From the NCBI GenBank assembly GCA_963920705.1, contig OY987232.1, forward strand, positions 1,178,001-1,242,000: 64,000 nt of DNA, given 5' to 3'. Position 1 is the first letter of the stretch. Every line of letters starts with the position of its first letter. The translations under genes were made by a program, and so were the position numbers. Shown one piece after another: positions 24,144-40,100 of the stretch. Source of the DNA: Odiellus spinosus (taxonomy: Eukaryota; Arthropoda; Arachnida; Opiliones; Phalangiidae). Under the pieces are notes generated by a model. That model was not told the origin of the DNA. It saw nothing but the letters and a program-made list of their open reading frames with translations, and did not search any database.

Positions 24144-24779
24144 AATCTAATCTTGGGAAATTGATGGATCTATACTTGGGAAATTGGTGGATCTATACTT
24201 GGGAAATTGCTGGATCTATACTTGGGAAATTTGTGAATCTATACATAGTAAATTTGTAAATCTATACTTGGAAATATGTGAATCTATACTTGGGAAATTT
24301 GTGAATCTATACTTGGGAAATTTGTGAATCTATACTTGGGAAATTTGAGAATCTATACTTGGGAAATTTGTGAATCTATACTTGTGAAATTTGTGAATCT
24401 ATACTTGGGAAATATGTGAGTCTATACTTGGGAAATTTGTGAATCTATACTTGGGAAATTTGTGAATCTACACTTGGGAAATTTGTGAATCTATACTTGG
24501 GAAATCTGTGAATCTAAACTTGGGAAATTTGTGAATCTATACTTGGGAAATATGTGAATCTATACTTGGGAAATTTGTGAATCTATACATGGTAAATTTG
24601 TGAATCTATACTTGGGAAATTTGAGAATCTATACTTGGGAAATTTGTGAATCTATACTTGGGAAATTTGAGAATCTATACTTGGGAAATTTGTGAATCTA
24701 TACTTGTGAAATTTGTGAAACTACACTTGGGAAATTTGTGAATCTATACTTGGGAAAATTGTGAATCTATACTTGGGAA

Positions 24780-27700
24780 ATTTGTGAATCTATACTTGGG
24801 AAATTGCTGGATCTATACTTGGGAAATTGCTGGATCTATACTTGGGAAATTAGTGAATCTATACTTGGGAAATATGTGAATCTATACATGGTAAATTTGT
24901 GAATCTAATCTTGGGAAATTGATGGATCTATACTTGGGAAATTGGTGGATCTATACTTGGGAAATTGCTGGATCTATACTTGGGAAATTTGTGAATCTAT
25001 ACATAGTAAATTTGTAAATCTATACTTGGAAATATGTGAATCTATACTTGGGAAATTTGTGAATCTATACTTGGGAAATTTGTGAATCTATACTTGGGAA
25101 ATTTGAGAATCTATACTTGGGAAATTTGTGAGTCTATACTTGGGAAATATGTGAGTCTATACTTGGGAAATTTGTGAATCTATACATGGTAAATTTGTGA
25201 ATCTATACTTGGGAAATTTGTGAATCTATACTTGGGAAATTTGAGAATCTATACTTGGGAAATTTGTGAATCTATACTTGGGAAATTTGAGAATCTATAC
25301 TTGGGAAATTTGTGAATCTATACTTGTGAAATTTGTGAAACTACACTTGGGAAATTTGTGAATCTATACTTGGGAAAATTGTGAATCTATACTTGGGAAA
25401 TTTGTGAATCTATTCTTGGGAAATTTGTGAATCAATACTTGGGAAATTTGTGAATCTAAACTTGGGAAATTGCTGGATCTATACTTGGGAAATTGCTGGA
25501 TCTATACTTGGGAAATTAGTGAATCTATACTTGGGAAATATGTGAATCTATACATGGTAAATTTGTGAATCTATACATGGTAAATTTGTGAATCTAATCT
25601 TGGGAAATTGATGGATCTATACTTGGGAAATTGGTGGATCTATACTTGGGAAATTGCTGGATCTATACTTGGGAAATTTGTGAATCTATACATAGTAAAT
25701 TTGTAAATCTATACTTGGAAATATGTGAATCTATACTTGGGAAATTTGTGAATCTATACTTGGGAAATTTGTGAATCTATACTTGGGAAATTTGAGAATT
25801 TATACTTGGGAAATTTGTGAATCTATACTTGGGAAATTTGTGAATCTATACTTGTGAAATTTGTGAACCTATACCTGGGAAATATGTGAGTCTATACTTG
25901 GGAAATTTGTGAATCTATACATGGTAAATTTGTGAATCTATACTTGGGAAATTTGTGAATCTATACTTGGGAAATTTGTGAATCTATACTTGGGAAATCT
26001 GTGAATCTAAACTTGGGAAATTTGTGAATCTATACTTGGGAAATATGTGAATCTATACATGGTAAATTTGTGAATCTAATCTTGGGAAATTGATGGATCT
26101 ATACTTGGGAAATTGGTGGATCTATACTTGGGAAATTGGTGGATCTATACTTGGGAAATTGCTGGATCTATACTTGGGAAATTGCTGGATCTATACATAG
26201 TAAATTTGTAAATCTATACTTGGAAATATGTGAATCTATACTGGGGAAATTTGTGAATCTATACTTGGGAAATTTGTGAATCTATACTTGGGAAATTTGA
26301 GAATCTATACTTGGGAAATTTGTGAATCTATACTTGTGAAATTTGTGAATCTATTCTTGGGAAATATGTGAGTCTATACTTGGGAAATTTGTGAATCTAT
26401 ACATGGTAAATTTGTGAATCTATACTTGGGAAATTTGTGAATCTATACTTGGGAAATTTGTGAATCTATACTTGGGAAATTTGTGAATCTATACTTGGGA
26501 AATCTGTGAATCTAAACTTGGGAAATTGGTGGATCTATACTTGGGAAATTGGTGGATCTATACTTGGGAAATTGGTGGATCTATACTTGGGAAATTGTTG
26601 GATCTATACTTGGGAAATTTGTGAATCTATACTTGGGAATATTGTGAATCTATACTTAGGAAATTTGTGAATCTATACTTGGGAAATTGCTGGATCTATA
26701 CTTGGGAAATTGCTGGATCTATACTTGGGAAATTAGTGAATCTATACTTGGGAAATATGTGAATCTATACATGGTAAATTTGTGAATCTAATCTTGGGAA
26801 ATTGATGGATCTATACTTGGGAAATTGGTGGATCTATACTTGGGAAATTGCTGGATCTATACTTGGGAAATTTGTGAATCTATACATAGTAAATTTGTAA
26901 ATCTATACTTGGAAATATGTGAATCTATACTTGGGAAATTTGTGAATCTATACTTGGGAAATTTGTGAATCTATACTTGGGAAATTTGAGAATCTATACT
27001 TGGGAAATTTGTGAGTCTATACTTGGGAAATATGTGAGTCTATACTTGGGAAATTTGTGAATCTATACATGGTAAATTTGTGAATCTATACTTGGGAAAT
27101 TTGTGAATCTATACTTGGGAAATTTGAGAATCTATACTTGGGAAATTTGTGAATCTATACTTGGGAAATTTGAGAATCTATACTTGGGAAATTTGTGAAT
27201 CTATACTTGTGAAATTTGTGAAACTACACTTGGGAAATTTGTGAATCTATACTTGGGAAAATTGTGAATCTATACTTGGGAAATTTGTGAATCTATTCTT
27301 GGGAAATTTGTGAATCAATACTTGGGAAATTTGTGAATCTAAACTTGGGAAATTGCTGGATCTATACTTGGGAAATTGCTGGATCTATACTTGGGAAATT
27401 AGTGAATCTATACTTGGGAAATATGTGAATCTATACATGGTAAATTTGTGAATCTATACATGGTAAATTTGTGAATCTAATCTTGGGAAATTGATGGATC
27501 TATACTTGGGAAATTGGTGGATCTATACTTGGGAAATTGCTGGATCTATACTTGGGAAATTTGTGAATCTATACATAGTAAATTTGTAAATCTATACTTG
27601 GAAATATGTGAATCTATACTTGGGAAATTTGTGAATCTATACTTGGGAAATTTGTGAATCTATACTTGGGAAATTTGAGAATTTATACTTGGGAAATTTG

Positions 27701-28540
27701 TGAATCTATACTTGGGAAATTTGTGAATCTATACTTGTGAAATTTGTGAACCTATACCTGGGAAATATGTGAGTCTATACTTGGGAAATTTGTGAATCTA
27801 TACATGGTAAATTTGTGAATCTATACTTGGGAAATTTGTGAATCTATACTTGGGAAATTTGTGAATCTATACTTGGGAAATCTGTGAATCTAAACTTGGG
27901 AAATTTGTGAATCTATACTTGGGAAATATGTGAATCTATACATGGTAAATTTGTGAATCTAATCTTGGGAAATTGATGGATCTATACTTGGGAAATTGGT
28001 GGATCTATACTTGGGAAATTGCTGGATCTATACTTGGGAAATTGCTGGATCTATACATAGTAAATTTGTAAATCTATACTTGGAAATATGTGAATCTATA
28101 CTGGGGAAATTTGTGAATCTATACTTGGGAAATTTGTGAATCTATACTTGGGAAATTTGAGAATCTATACTTGGGAAATTTGTGAATCTATACTTGTGAA
28201 ATTTGTGAATCTATTCTTGGGAAATATGTGAGTCTATACTTGGGAAATTTGTGAATCTATACATGGTAAATTTGTGAATCTATACTTGGGAAATTTGTGA
28301 ATCTATACTTGGGAAATTTGTGAATCTATACTTGGGAAATTTGTGAATCTATACTTGGGAAATCTGTGAATCTAAACTTGGGAAATTGGTGGATCTATAC
28401 TTGGGAAATTGGTGGATCTATACTTGGGAAATTGGTGGATCTATACTTGGGAAATTGTTGGATCTATACTTGGGAAATTTGTGAATCTATACTTGGGAAT
28501 ATTGTGAATCTATACTTAGGAAATTTGTGAATCTATACTT
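24780..28540. repeat. 1883-bp compound higher-order repeat, two units
   Basis: Marker spacing 689, 482, 712 occurs twice (24902, 25591, 26073, 26785, 27474, 27956). Private point variants confirm the period: ATCAATACTT at 25431 and 27314, and ATACCTGGGA at 25871 and 27754, both exactly 1883 apart. ACTGGGGAAA recurs at a spacing of 1860, because one TTGGTGGATC monomer is missing from the second unit. Confidence 0.85.
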
Positions 28541-31500
28541 GGGAAATTTGTGAATCTAAACTTGGGAAATTGGTGGATCTATACTTGAGAAATTTGTGGA
28601 TCTATACTTGGGAAATTTGTGGATCTATACTTGGGAAATTTGTGAATCTATACTTGGGAAATATGTGAATCTATACTTGGGAAATTTGTGAATCTATACA
28701 TGGTAAATTTGTGAATATATACTTGGTAAATTTGTGAATCTATACTTGGAAAATTTGAGAATCTATACTTGGGAAATTTGTGAATCTATACTTGTGAAAT
28801 TTGTGAAACTACACTTGGGAAATTTGTGAATCTATACTTGGGAAAATTGTGAATCTATACTTGGGAAATTTGTGAATCTATACTGGGGAAATTTGTGAAT
28901 CTATACTTGGGAAATTTGTGAATCTAAACTTGGGAAATATGTGAATCTATACATGGTAAATTTGTGAATCTATACATGGTAAATTTGTGAATCTAATCTT
29001 GGGAAATTAATGGATCTATACTTGGGAAATTGGTGGATCTATACTTGGGAAATTGCTGGATCTATACTTGGGAAATTTGTGAATCTATACATAGTAAATT
29101 TGTAAATCTATACTTGGAAATATGTGAATCTATACTTGGGAAATTTGTGAATCTATACTTGGGAAGTTTGTGAATCTATACTTGGGAAATTTGAGAATTT
29201 ATACTTGGGAAATTTGTGAATCTATACTTGTGAAATTTGTGAACCTATACTTGGGAAATATGTGAGTCTATACTTGGGAAATTTGTGAATCTATACATGG
29301 TAAATTTGTGAATCTATACTTGGGAAATTTGTGAATCTATACTTGGGAAATTTGTGAATATATACTTGGGAAATCTGTGAATCTAAACTTGGGAAATTTG
29401 TGAATCTATACTTGGGAAATATGTGAATCTATACATGGTAAATTTGTGAATCTAATCTTGGGAAATTGATGGATCTATACTTGGGAAATTGGTGGATCTA
29501 TACTTGGGAAATTGGTGGATCTATACTTGGGAAATTGCTGGATCTATACTTGGGAAATTGCTGGATCTATACATAGTAAATTTGTAAATCTATACTTGGA
29601 AATATGTGAATCTATACTTGGGAAATTTGTGAATCTATACTTGGGAAATTTGTGAATCTATACTTGGGAAATTTGAGAATCTATACTTGGGAAATTTGTG
29701 AATCTATACTTGTGAAATTTGTGAATCTATTCTTGGGAAATATGTGAGTCTATACTTGGGAAATTTGTGAATCTATACATGGTAAATTTGTGAATCTATA
29801 CTTGGGAAATTTGTGAATCTATACTTGGGAAATTTGTGAATCTATACTTGGGAAATTTGTGAATCTATACTTGGGAAATCTGTGAATCTAAACTTGGGAA
29901 ATTGGTGGATCTATACTTGAGAAATTGGTGGATCTATACTTGGGAAATTGTTGGATCTATACTTGGGAAATTTGTGAATCTATACTTGGGAATATTGTGA
30001 ATCTATACTTAGGAAATTTGTGAATCTATACTTGGGAAATTTGTGAATCTAAACTTGGGAAATTGGTGGATCTATACTTGAGAAATTTGTGGATCTATAC
30101 TTGGGAAATTTATGAATCTATACTTGGGAAATATGTGAATCTATACTTGGGAAATTTGTGAATCTATACTTGGGAAATTTGTGAATCTATACATGGTAAA
30201 TTTGTGAATATATACTTGGGAAATTTGAGAATCTATACTTGGGAAATTTGTGAATCTATACTTGTGAAATTTGTGAATCTATTCTTGGGAAATATGTGAG
30301 TCTATACTTGGGAAATTTGTGAATCTATACATGGTAAATTTGTGAATCTATACTTGGGAAATTTGTGAATCTATACTTGGGAAATTTGTGAATCTATACT
30401 TGGGAAATTTGTGAATCTATACTTGGGAAATCTGTGAACCTAAACTTGGGAAATTGGAGGATCTATACTTGGGAAATTGGTGGATCTATACTTGGGAAAT
30501 TGTTGGATCTATACTTGGGAAATTTGTGAATCTATACTTGGGAATATTGTGAATCTATACTTAGGAAATTTGTGAATCTATACTTGGGAAATTTGTGAAT
30601 CTAAACTTGGGAAATTGGTGGATCTATACTTGAGAAATTTGTGGATCTATACTTGGGAAATTTATGAATCTATACTTGGGAAATATGTGAATCTATACTT
30701 GGGAAATTTGTGAATCTATACATGGTAAATTTGTGAATATATACTTGGTAAATTTGTGAATCTATACTTGGAAAATTTGAGAATCTATACTTGGGAAATT
30801 TGTGAATCTATACTTGTGAAATTTGTGAAACTACACTTGGGAAATTTGTGAATCTATACTTGGGAAAATTGTGAATCTATACTTGGGAAATTTGTGAATA
30901 TATACTTGGGAAATCTGTGAATCTAAACTTGGGAAATTTGTGAATCTATACTTGGGAAATATGTGAATCTATACATGGTAAATTTGTGAATCTAATCTTG
31001 GGAAATTGATGGATCTATACTTGGGAAATTGGTGGATCTATACTTGGGAAATTGGTGGATCTATACTTGGGAAATTGCTGGATCTATACTTGGGAAATTG
31101 CTGGATCTATACATAGTAAATTTGTAAATCTATACTTGGAAATATGTGAATCTATACTTGGGAAATTTGTGAATCTATACTTGGGAAATTTGTGAATCTA
31201 TACTTGGGAAATTTGAGAATCTATACTTGGGAAATTTGTGAATCTATACTTGTGAAATTTGTGAATCTATTCTTGGGAAATATGTGAGTCTATACTTGGG
31301 AAATTTGTGAATCTATACATGGTAAATTTGTGAATCTATACTTGGGAAATTTGTGAATCTATACTTGGGAAATTTGTGAATCTATACTTGGGAAATTTGT
31401 GAATCTATAATTGGGAAATCTGTGAATCTAAACTTGGGAAATTGGTGGATCTATACTTGGGAAATTGGTGGATCTATACTTGGGAAATTGGTGGATCTAT

Positions 31501-32920
31501 ACTTGGGAAATTGTTGGATCTATACTTGGGAAATTTGTGAATCTATACTTGGGAATATTGTGAATCTATACTTAGGAAATTTGTGAATCTATACTTGGGA
31601 AATTTGTGAATCTAAACTTGGGAAATTGGTGGATCTATACTTGAGAAATTTGTGGATCTATACTTGGGAAATTTGTGGATCTATACTTGGGAAATTTATG
31701 AATCTATACTTGGGAAATATGTGAATCTATACTTGGGAAATTTGTGAATCTATACATGGTAAATTTGTGAATATATACTTGGTAAATTTGTGAATCTATA
31801 CTTGGAAAATTTGAGAATCTATACTTGGGAAATTTGTGAATCTATACTTGTGAAATTTGTGAAACTACACTTGGGAAATTTGTGAATCTATACTTGGGAA
31901 AATTGTGAATCTATACTTGGGAAATTTGTGAATCTATACTGGGGAAATTTGTGAATCTATACTTGGGAAATTTGTGAATCTAAACTCGGGAAATTGCTGG
32001 ATCTATACTTGGGAAATTGCTGGATCTATACTTGGAAAATTTGTGAATCTATACTTGGGAAATATGTGAATCTATACATGGTAAATTTGTGAATCTAATC
32101 TTGGGAAATTGATGGATCTATACTTGGGAAATTGCTGGATCTATACTTGGGAAATTGCTGGATCTATACTTGGGAAATTTGTGAATCTATACATAGTAAA
32201 TTTGTTAATCTATACTTGGAAATATGTGAATCTATACTTGGGAAATTTGTGAATCTATACTTGGGAAATTTGTGAATCTATACTTGGGAAATTTGAGAAT
32301 CTATACTTGGGAAATTTGTGAATCTATACTTGTGAAATTTGTGAATCTATACTTGGGAAATATGTGAGTCTATACTTGGGAAATTTGTGAATCTATACAT
32401 GGTAAATTTGTGAATCTATACATGGTAAATTTGTGAATCTATACTTGGGAAATTTGTGAATCTATACTTGGGAAATTTGTGAATCTATACTTGGGAAATC
32501 TGTGAATCTAAACTTGGGAAATTTGTGAATCTATACTTGGGAAATATGTGAATCTATACTTGAGAAATTTTTGAATCTATACTTGTGAAATTTGAGAATC
32601 TATACTTGGGAAATTTGTGAATCTATACTTGTGAAATTTGTGAAACTACACTTGGGAAAATTGTGAATCTATACTTGGGAAATTTGTGAATCTATACTTG
32701 GGAAATTTGTGAATCTATACTTGGGAAATTTGTGAATCTATACTTGGGAAATTTGTGAATCTAAACTTGGGAAATTGCTGGATCTATACTTGGGAAATTG
32801 CTGGATCTATACTTGGGAAATTTGTGAATCTATACTTGGGAAATATGTGAATCTATACATGGTAAATTTGTGAATCTAATCTTGGGAAATTGATGGATCT
32901 ATACTTGGGAAATTGGTGGA

Positions 32921-35900
32921 ACTATACTTGGGAAATTGCTGGATCTATACTTGGGAAATTTGTGAATCTATACATAGTAAATTTGTAAATCTATACTTGG
33001 AAATATGTGAATCTATACTTGGGAAATTTGTGAATCTATACTTGGGAAATTTGTGAATCTATACTTGGGAAATTTGTGAATCTATACTTGGGAAATTTGA
33101 GAATCTATACTTGGGAAATTTGTGAATCTATACTTGTGAAATTTGTGAATCTATACTTGGGAAATATGTGAGTCTATACTTGGGAAATTTGTGAATCTAT
33201 ACATGGTAAATTTGTGAATCTATACTTGGGAAATTTGTGAATCTATACTTGGGAAATTTTGAATCTATACTTGGGAAATCTGTGAATCTAAACTTGGGAA
33301 ATTGGTGGATCTATACTTGGGAAATTGGTGGATCTATACTTGGGAAATTGTTGGATCTATACTTGAGAAATTGGTGAATCTATACTTGGGAATATTGTGA
33401 ATCTATACTTGGGAATATTGTGAATCTATACTTAGGAAATTTGTGAATCTATACTTGGGAAATTTGTGAATCTATACTTGGGAAATTTGTGAATCTATAC
33501 TTGTGAAATTTGTGAATCTATACTTGGGAAATATGTGAGTCTATACTTGGGAAATTTGTGAATCTATACATGGTAAATTTGTGAGTCTATACTTGGGAAA
33601 TTTGTGAATCTATACTTGTGAAATTTGTGAATCTATACTTGGGAAATTTGTGAATCTATACTTGGGAAATTTGTGGATCTATACTTGGGAAATTGCTGGA
33701 TCTATACTTGGGAAATTGCTGGATCTATACTTGGGAAATTTGTGAATCTATACTTGGGAAATATGTGAATCTATACATGGTAAATTTGTGAATCTAATCT
33801 TGGGAAATTGGTGGATCTATACTTGGGAAATTGGTGGATCTATACTTGGGAAATTGGTGGATCTATACTTGGGAAATTGCTGGATCTATACTTGGGAAAT
33901 TTGTGAATCTATACATGGTAAATTTGTAAATCTATACTTGGGAAATATGTGAATCTATACTTGGGAAATTTGTGAATCTATACTTGGGAAATTTGTGAAT
34001 CTATACTTGTGAAATTTGTGAATCTATACTTGGGAAATATGTGAGTCTATACTTGGGAAATTTGTGAATCTATACATGGTAAATTTGTTAATCTATACTT
34101 GGGAAATTTGTGAATCTATACTTGTGAAATTTGTGAATCTATACTTGGGAAATTTGTGAATCTATACTTGGGAAATTTGTGAATCTATACTTGGGAAATT
34201 TGTGAATCTATACTTGGGAAATTTGTGAATCTATACTTGTGAAATTTGTGAATCTATACTTGGGAAATATGTGAGTCTATACTTGGGAAATTTGTGAATC
34301 TATACATGGTAAATTTGTGAGTCTATACTTGGGAAATTTGTGAATCTATACTTGTGAAATTTGTGAATCTATACTTGGGAAATTTGTGAATCTATACTTG
34401 GGAAATTTGTGGATCTATACTTGGGAAATTGCTGGATCTATACTTGGGAAATTGCTGGATCTATACTTGGGAAATTTGTGAATCTATACTTGGGAAATTT
34501 GTGAATCTATACTTGGGAAATTTGTGAATCTATACTTGGGAAATTTGTGAATCTATACTTGGGAAATTTGTGAATCTATACTTGGGAAATTTGTGGATCT
34601 ATACTTGGGAAATTGCTGGATCTATACTTGGGAAATTGCTGGATCTATACTTGGGAAATTTGTGAATCTATACTTGGGAAATATGTGAATCTATACATGG
34701 TAAATTTGTGAATCTAATCTTGGGAAATTGGTGGATCTATACTTGGGAAATTGGTGGATCTATACTTGGGAAATTGGTGGATCTATACTTGGGAAATTGC
34801 TGGATCTATACTTGGGAAATTTGTGAATCTATACATGGTAAATTTGTAAATCTATACTTGGGAAATATGTGAATCTATACTTGGGAAATTTGTGAATCTA
34901 TACTTGGGAAATTTGTGAATCTATACTTGTGAAATTTGTGAATCTATACTTGGGAAATATGTGAGTCTATACTTGGGAAATTTGTGAATCTATACATGGT
35001 AAATTTGTGAATCTATACTTGGGAAATTTGTGAATCTATACTTGTGAAATTTGTGAATCTATACTTGGGAAATTTGTGAATCTATACTTGGGAAATTTGT
35101 GAATCTATACTTGGGAAATTTGTGAATCTAAACTTGGGAAATTGGTGGATCTATACTTGGGAAATTGGTGGATCTATACTTGGGAAATTGGTGAATCTAT
35201 ACTTGGGAAATTGTTGGATCTATACTTGGGAAAGTTGTGAATCTATACTTGGGAAAATTGTGAATCTATACTTGGGAAATTTGTAAATCTATACTTGGGA
35301 AATTTGAGAATCTAAACTTGGGAAATTGGTGGATCTATACTTGGGAATTTGTTGGATCTATACTTGAGAAATTGTTGGATCTATACTTGGGAAATTTTTG
35401 GATCTATACTTGGGAAATTGCTGGATCTATACTTGGGAAATTGCTGGATCTATACTTGGGAAATTTGTGAATCTATACTTGGGAAATATGTGAATCTATA
35501 CATGGTAAATTTGTGAATATAATCTTGGGAAATTGGTGGATCTATACTTGGGAAATTGGTGGATCTATACTTGGGAAATTGGTGGATCTATACTTGGGAA
35601 ATTGCTGGATCTATACTTGGGAAATTTGTGAATCTATACATGGTAAATTTGTAAATCTATACTTGGGAAATATGTGAATCTATACTTGGGAAATTTGTGA
35701 ATCTATACTTGGGAAATTTGTGAATCTATACTTGTGAAATTTGTGAATCTATACTTGGGAAATATGTGAGTCTATACTTGGGAAATTTGTGAATCTATAC
35801 TTGGGAAATTTGTGAATCTATACTTGTGAAATTTGTGAATCTATACTTGGGAAATTTGTGAATCTATACTTGGGAAATTTGTGAATCTATACTTGGGAAA

Positions 35901-36645
35901 TTTGTGAATCTAAACTTGGGAAATTGGTGGATCTATACTTGGGAAATTGGTGGATCTATACTTGGGAAATTGGTGAATCTATACTTGGGAAATTGTTGGA
36001 TCTATACTTGGGAAAATTGTGAATCTATACTTGGGAAATTTGTAAATCTATACTTGGGAAATTTGAGAATCTAAACTTGGGAAATTGGTGGATCTATACT
36101 TGGGAATTTGTTGGATCTATACTTGAGAAATTGTTGGATCTATACTTGGGAAATTTGTGAATCTATACTTGGGAAATTTGTGAATCTATACTTGGGAAAT
36201 TTGTGAATCTATACTTGGGAAATCTGTGAATCTAAACTTGGGAAATTTGTGAATCTATACTTGGGAAATATGTGAATCTATACTTGGGAAATTTTTGAAT
36301 CTATACTTGTGAAATTTGAGAATCTATACTTGGGAAATTTGTGAATCTATACTTGTGAAATTTGTGAAACTACACTTGGGAAAATTGTGAATCTATACTT
36401 GGGAAATTTGTGAATCTATACTTGGGAAATTTGTGAATCTATACTTGGGAAATTTGTGAATCTATACTTGGGAAATTTGTGAATCTAAACTTGGGAAATT
36501 GCTGGATCTATACTTGGGAAATTGCTGGATCTATACTTGGGAAATTTGTGAATCTATACTTGGGAAATATGTGAATCTATACATGGTAAATTTGTGAATC
36601 TAATCTTGGGAAATTGATGGATCTATACTTGGGAAATTGGTGGAA
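32921..36645. repeat. Transition zone with 3724-bp spacing of private variants
   Basis: GGTGGAACTATAC occurs near 32921 and 36645, and the 22-mer GGGAAATTTTGAATC near 33251 and 36975, both 3724 apart (162 monomers with two 22-mers). Between them lie type-B monomers (CATGGTAAATTTGTAAATC followed by TTGGGAAATATG), which first appear near 33914. The segment looks like a B-type block placed between two copies of an A-type block. Confidence 0.65.
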
Positions 36646-39600
36646 CTATACTTGGGAAATTGCTGGATCTATACTTGGGAAATTTGTGAATCTATACATA
36701 GTAAATTTGTAAATCTATACTTGGAAATATGTGAATCTATACTTGGGAAATTTGTGAATCTATACTTGGGAAATTTGTGAATCTATACTTGGGAAATTTG
36801 TGAATCTATACTTGGGAAATTTGAGAATCTATACTTGGGAAATTTGTGAATCTATACTTGTGAAATTTGTGAATCTATACTTGGGAAATATGTGAGTCTA
36901 TACTTGGGAAATTTGTGAATCTATACATGGTAAATTTGTGAATCTATACTTGGGAAATTTGTGAATCTATACTTGGGAAATTTTGAATCTATACTTGGGA
37001 AATCTGTGAATCTAAACTTGGGAAATTGGTGGATCTATACTTGGGAAATTGGTGGATCTATACTTGGGAAATTGTTGGATCTATACTTGGGAAATTGGTG
37101 AATCTATACTTGGGAAATTTGTGAATCTATACTTGGGAAATATGTGAGTCTATACTTGGGAAATTTGTGAATCTATACATGGTAAATTTGTGAGTCTATA
37201 CTTGGGAAATTTGTGAATCTATACTTGGGAAATTTGTGAATCTATACTTGGGAAATTTGTGGATCTATACTTGGGAAATTGCTGGATCTATACTTGGGAA
37301 ATTGCTGGATCTATACTTGGGAAATTTGTGAATCTATACTTGGGAAATATGTGAATCTATACATGGTAAATTTGTGAATCTAATCTTGGGAAATTGGTGG
37401 ATCTATACTTGGGAAATTGGTGGATCTATACTTGGGAAATTGGTGGATCTATACTTGGGAAATTGCTGGATCTATACTTGGGAAATTTGTGAATCTATAC
37501 ATGGTAAATTTGTAAATCTATACTTGGGAAATATGTGAATCTATACTTGGGAAATTTGTGAATCTATACTTGGGAAATTTGTGAATCTATACTTGTGAAA
37601 TTTGTGAATCTATACTTGGGAAATATGTGAGTCTATACTTGGGAAATTTGTGAATCTATACATGGTAAATTTGTGAATCTATACTTGGGAAATTTGTGAA
37701 TCTATACTTGTGAAATTTGTGAATCTATACTTGGGAAATTTGTGAATCTATACTTGGGAAATTTGTGAATCTATACTTGGGAAATTTGTGAATCTATACT
37801 TGGGAAATTTGTGAATCTATACTTGTGAAATTTGTGAATCTATACTTGGGAAATATGTGAGTCTATACTTGGGAAATTTGTGAATCTATACATGGTAAAT
37901 TTGTGAGTCTATACTTGGGAAATTTGTGAATCTATACTTGGGAAATTTGTGAATCTATACTTGGGAAATTTGTGGATCTATACTTGGGAAATTGCTGGAT
38001 CTATACTTGGGAAATTGCTGGATCTATACTTGGGAAATTTGTGAATCTATACTTGGGAAATTTGTGAATCTATACTTGTGAAATTTGTGAATCTATACTT
38101 GGGAAATATGTGAGTCTATACTTGGGAAATTTGTGAATCTATACTTGGGAAATTTGTGAATCTATACTTGTGAAATTTGTGAATCTATACTTGGGAAATT
38201 TGTGAATCTATACTTGGGAAATTTGTGAATCTATACTTGGGAAATTTGTGAATCTAAACTTGGGAAATTGGTGGATCTATACTTGGGAAATTGGTGGATC
38301 TATACTTGGGAAATTGGTGAATCTATACTTGGGAAATTGTTGGATCTATACTTGGGAAAATTGTGAATCTATACTTGGGAAATTTGTAAATCTATACTTG
38401 GGAAATTTGAGAATCTAAACTTGGGAAATTGGTGGATCTATACTTGGGAATTTGTTGGATCTATACTTGAGAAATTGTTGGATCTATACTTGGGAAATTT
38501 GTGAATCTATACTTGGGAAATTTGTGAATCTATACTTGGGAAATTTGTGAATCTATACTTGGGAAATCTGTGAATCTAAACTTGGGAAATTTGTGAATCT
38601 ATACTTGGGAAATATGTGAATCTATACTTGGGAAATTTTTGAATCTATACTTGTGAAATTTGAGAATCTATACTTGGGAAATTTGTGAATCTATACTTGT
38701 GAAATTTGTGAAACTACACTTGGGAAAATTGTGAATCTATACTTGGGAAATTTGTGAATCTATACTTGGGAAATTTGTGAATCTATACTTGGGAAATTTG
38801 TGAATCTATACTTGGGAAATTTGTGAATCTAAACTTGGGAAATTGCTGGATCTATACTTGGGAAATTGCTGGATCTATACTTGGGAAATTTGTGAATCTA
38901 TACTTGGGAAATATGTGAATCTATACATGGTAAATTTGTGAATCTAATCTTGGGAAATTGATGGATCTATACTTGGGAAATTGGTGGAACTATACTTGGG
39001 AAATTGCTGGATCTATACTTGGGAAATTTGTGAATCTATACATAGTAAATTTGTAAATCTATACTTGGAAATATGTGAATCTATACTTGGGAAATTTGTG
39101 AATCTATACTTGGGAAATTTGTGAATCTATACTTGGGAAATTTGTGAATCTATACTTGGGAAATTTGAGAATCTATACTTGGGAAATTTGTGAATCTATA
39201 CTTGTGAAATTTGTGAATCTATACTTGGGAAATATGTGAGTCTATACTTGGGAAATTTGTGAATCTATACATGGTAAATTTGTGAATCTATACTTGGGAA
39301 ATTTGTGAATCTATACTTGGGAAATTTTGAATCTATACTTGGGAAATCTGTGAATCTAAACTTGGGAAATTGGTGGATCTATACTTGGGAAATTGGTGGA
39401 TCTATACTTGGGAAATTGTTGGATCTATACTTGGGAAATTGGTGAATCTATACTTGGGAAATTTGTGAATCTATACTTGGGAAATATGTGAGTCTATACT
39501 TGGGAAATTTGTGAATCTATACATGGTAAATTTGTGAGTCTATACTTGGGAAATTTGTGAATCTATACTTGGGAAATTTGTGAATCTATACTTGGGAAAT

Positions 39601-40100
39601 TTGTGGATCTATACTTGGGAAATTGCTGGATCTATACTTGGGAAATTGCTGGATCTATACTTGGGAAATTTGTGAATCTATACTTGGGAAATATGTGAAT
39701 CTATACATGGTAAATTTGTGAATCTAATCTTGGGAAATTGGTGGATCTATACTTGGGAAATTGGTGGATCTATACTTGGGAAATTGGTGGATCTATACTT
39801 GGGAAATTGCTGGATCTATACTTGGGAAATTTGTGAATCTATACATGGTAAATTTGTAAATCTATACTTGGGAAATATGTGAATCTATACTTGGGAAATT
39901 TGTGAATCTATACTTGGGAAATTTGTGAATCTATACTTGTGAAATTTGTGAATCTATACTTGGGAAATATGTGAGTCTATACTTGGGAAATTTGTGAATC
40001 TATACATGGTAAATTTGTGAATCTATACTTGGGAAATTTGTGAATCTATACTTGTGAAATTTGTGAATCTATACTTGGGAAATTTGTGAATCTATACTTG
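35720..40100. repeat. 2344-bp higher-order repeat, nearly two units
   Basis: Five private markers recur at 2344 bp: TGGGAATTTGTTGG (36101, 38445), ATTTTTGAATC (36291, 38635), GGAACTATAC (36645, 38989), GGGAAATTTTGAATC (36975, 39319) and AATCTAATCTT (37377, 39721). 2344 equals 102 monomers with two 22-mers. The units diverge after about 37750/40100. Confidence 0.85.
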
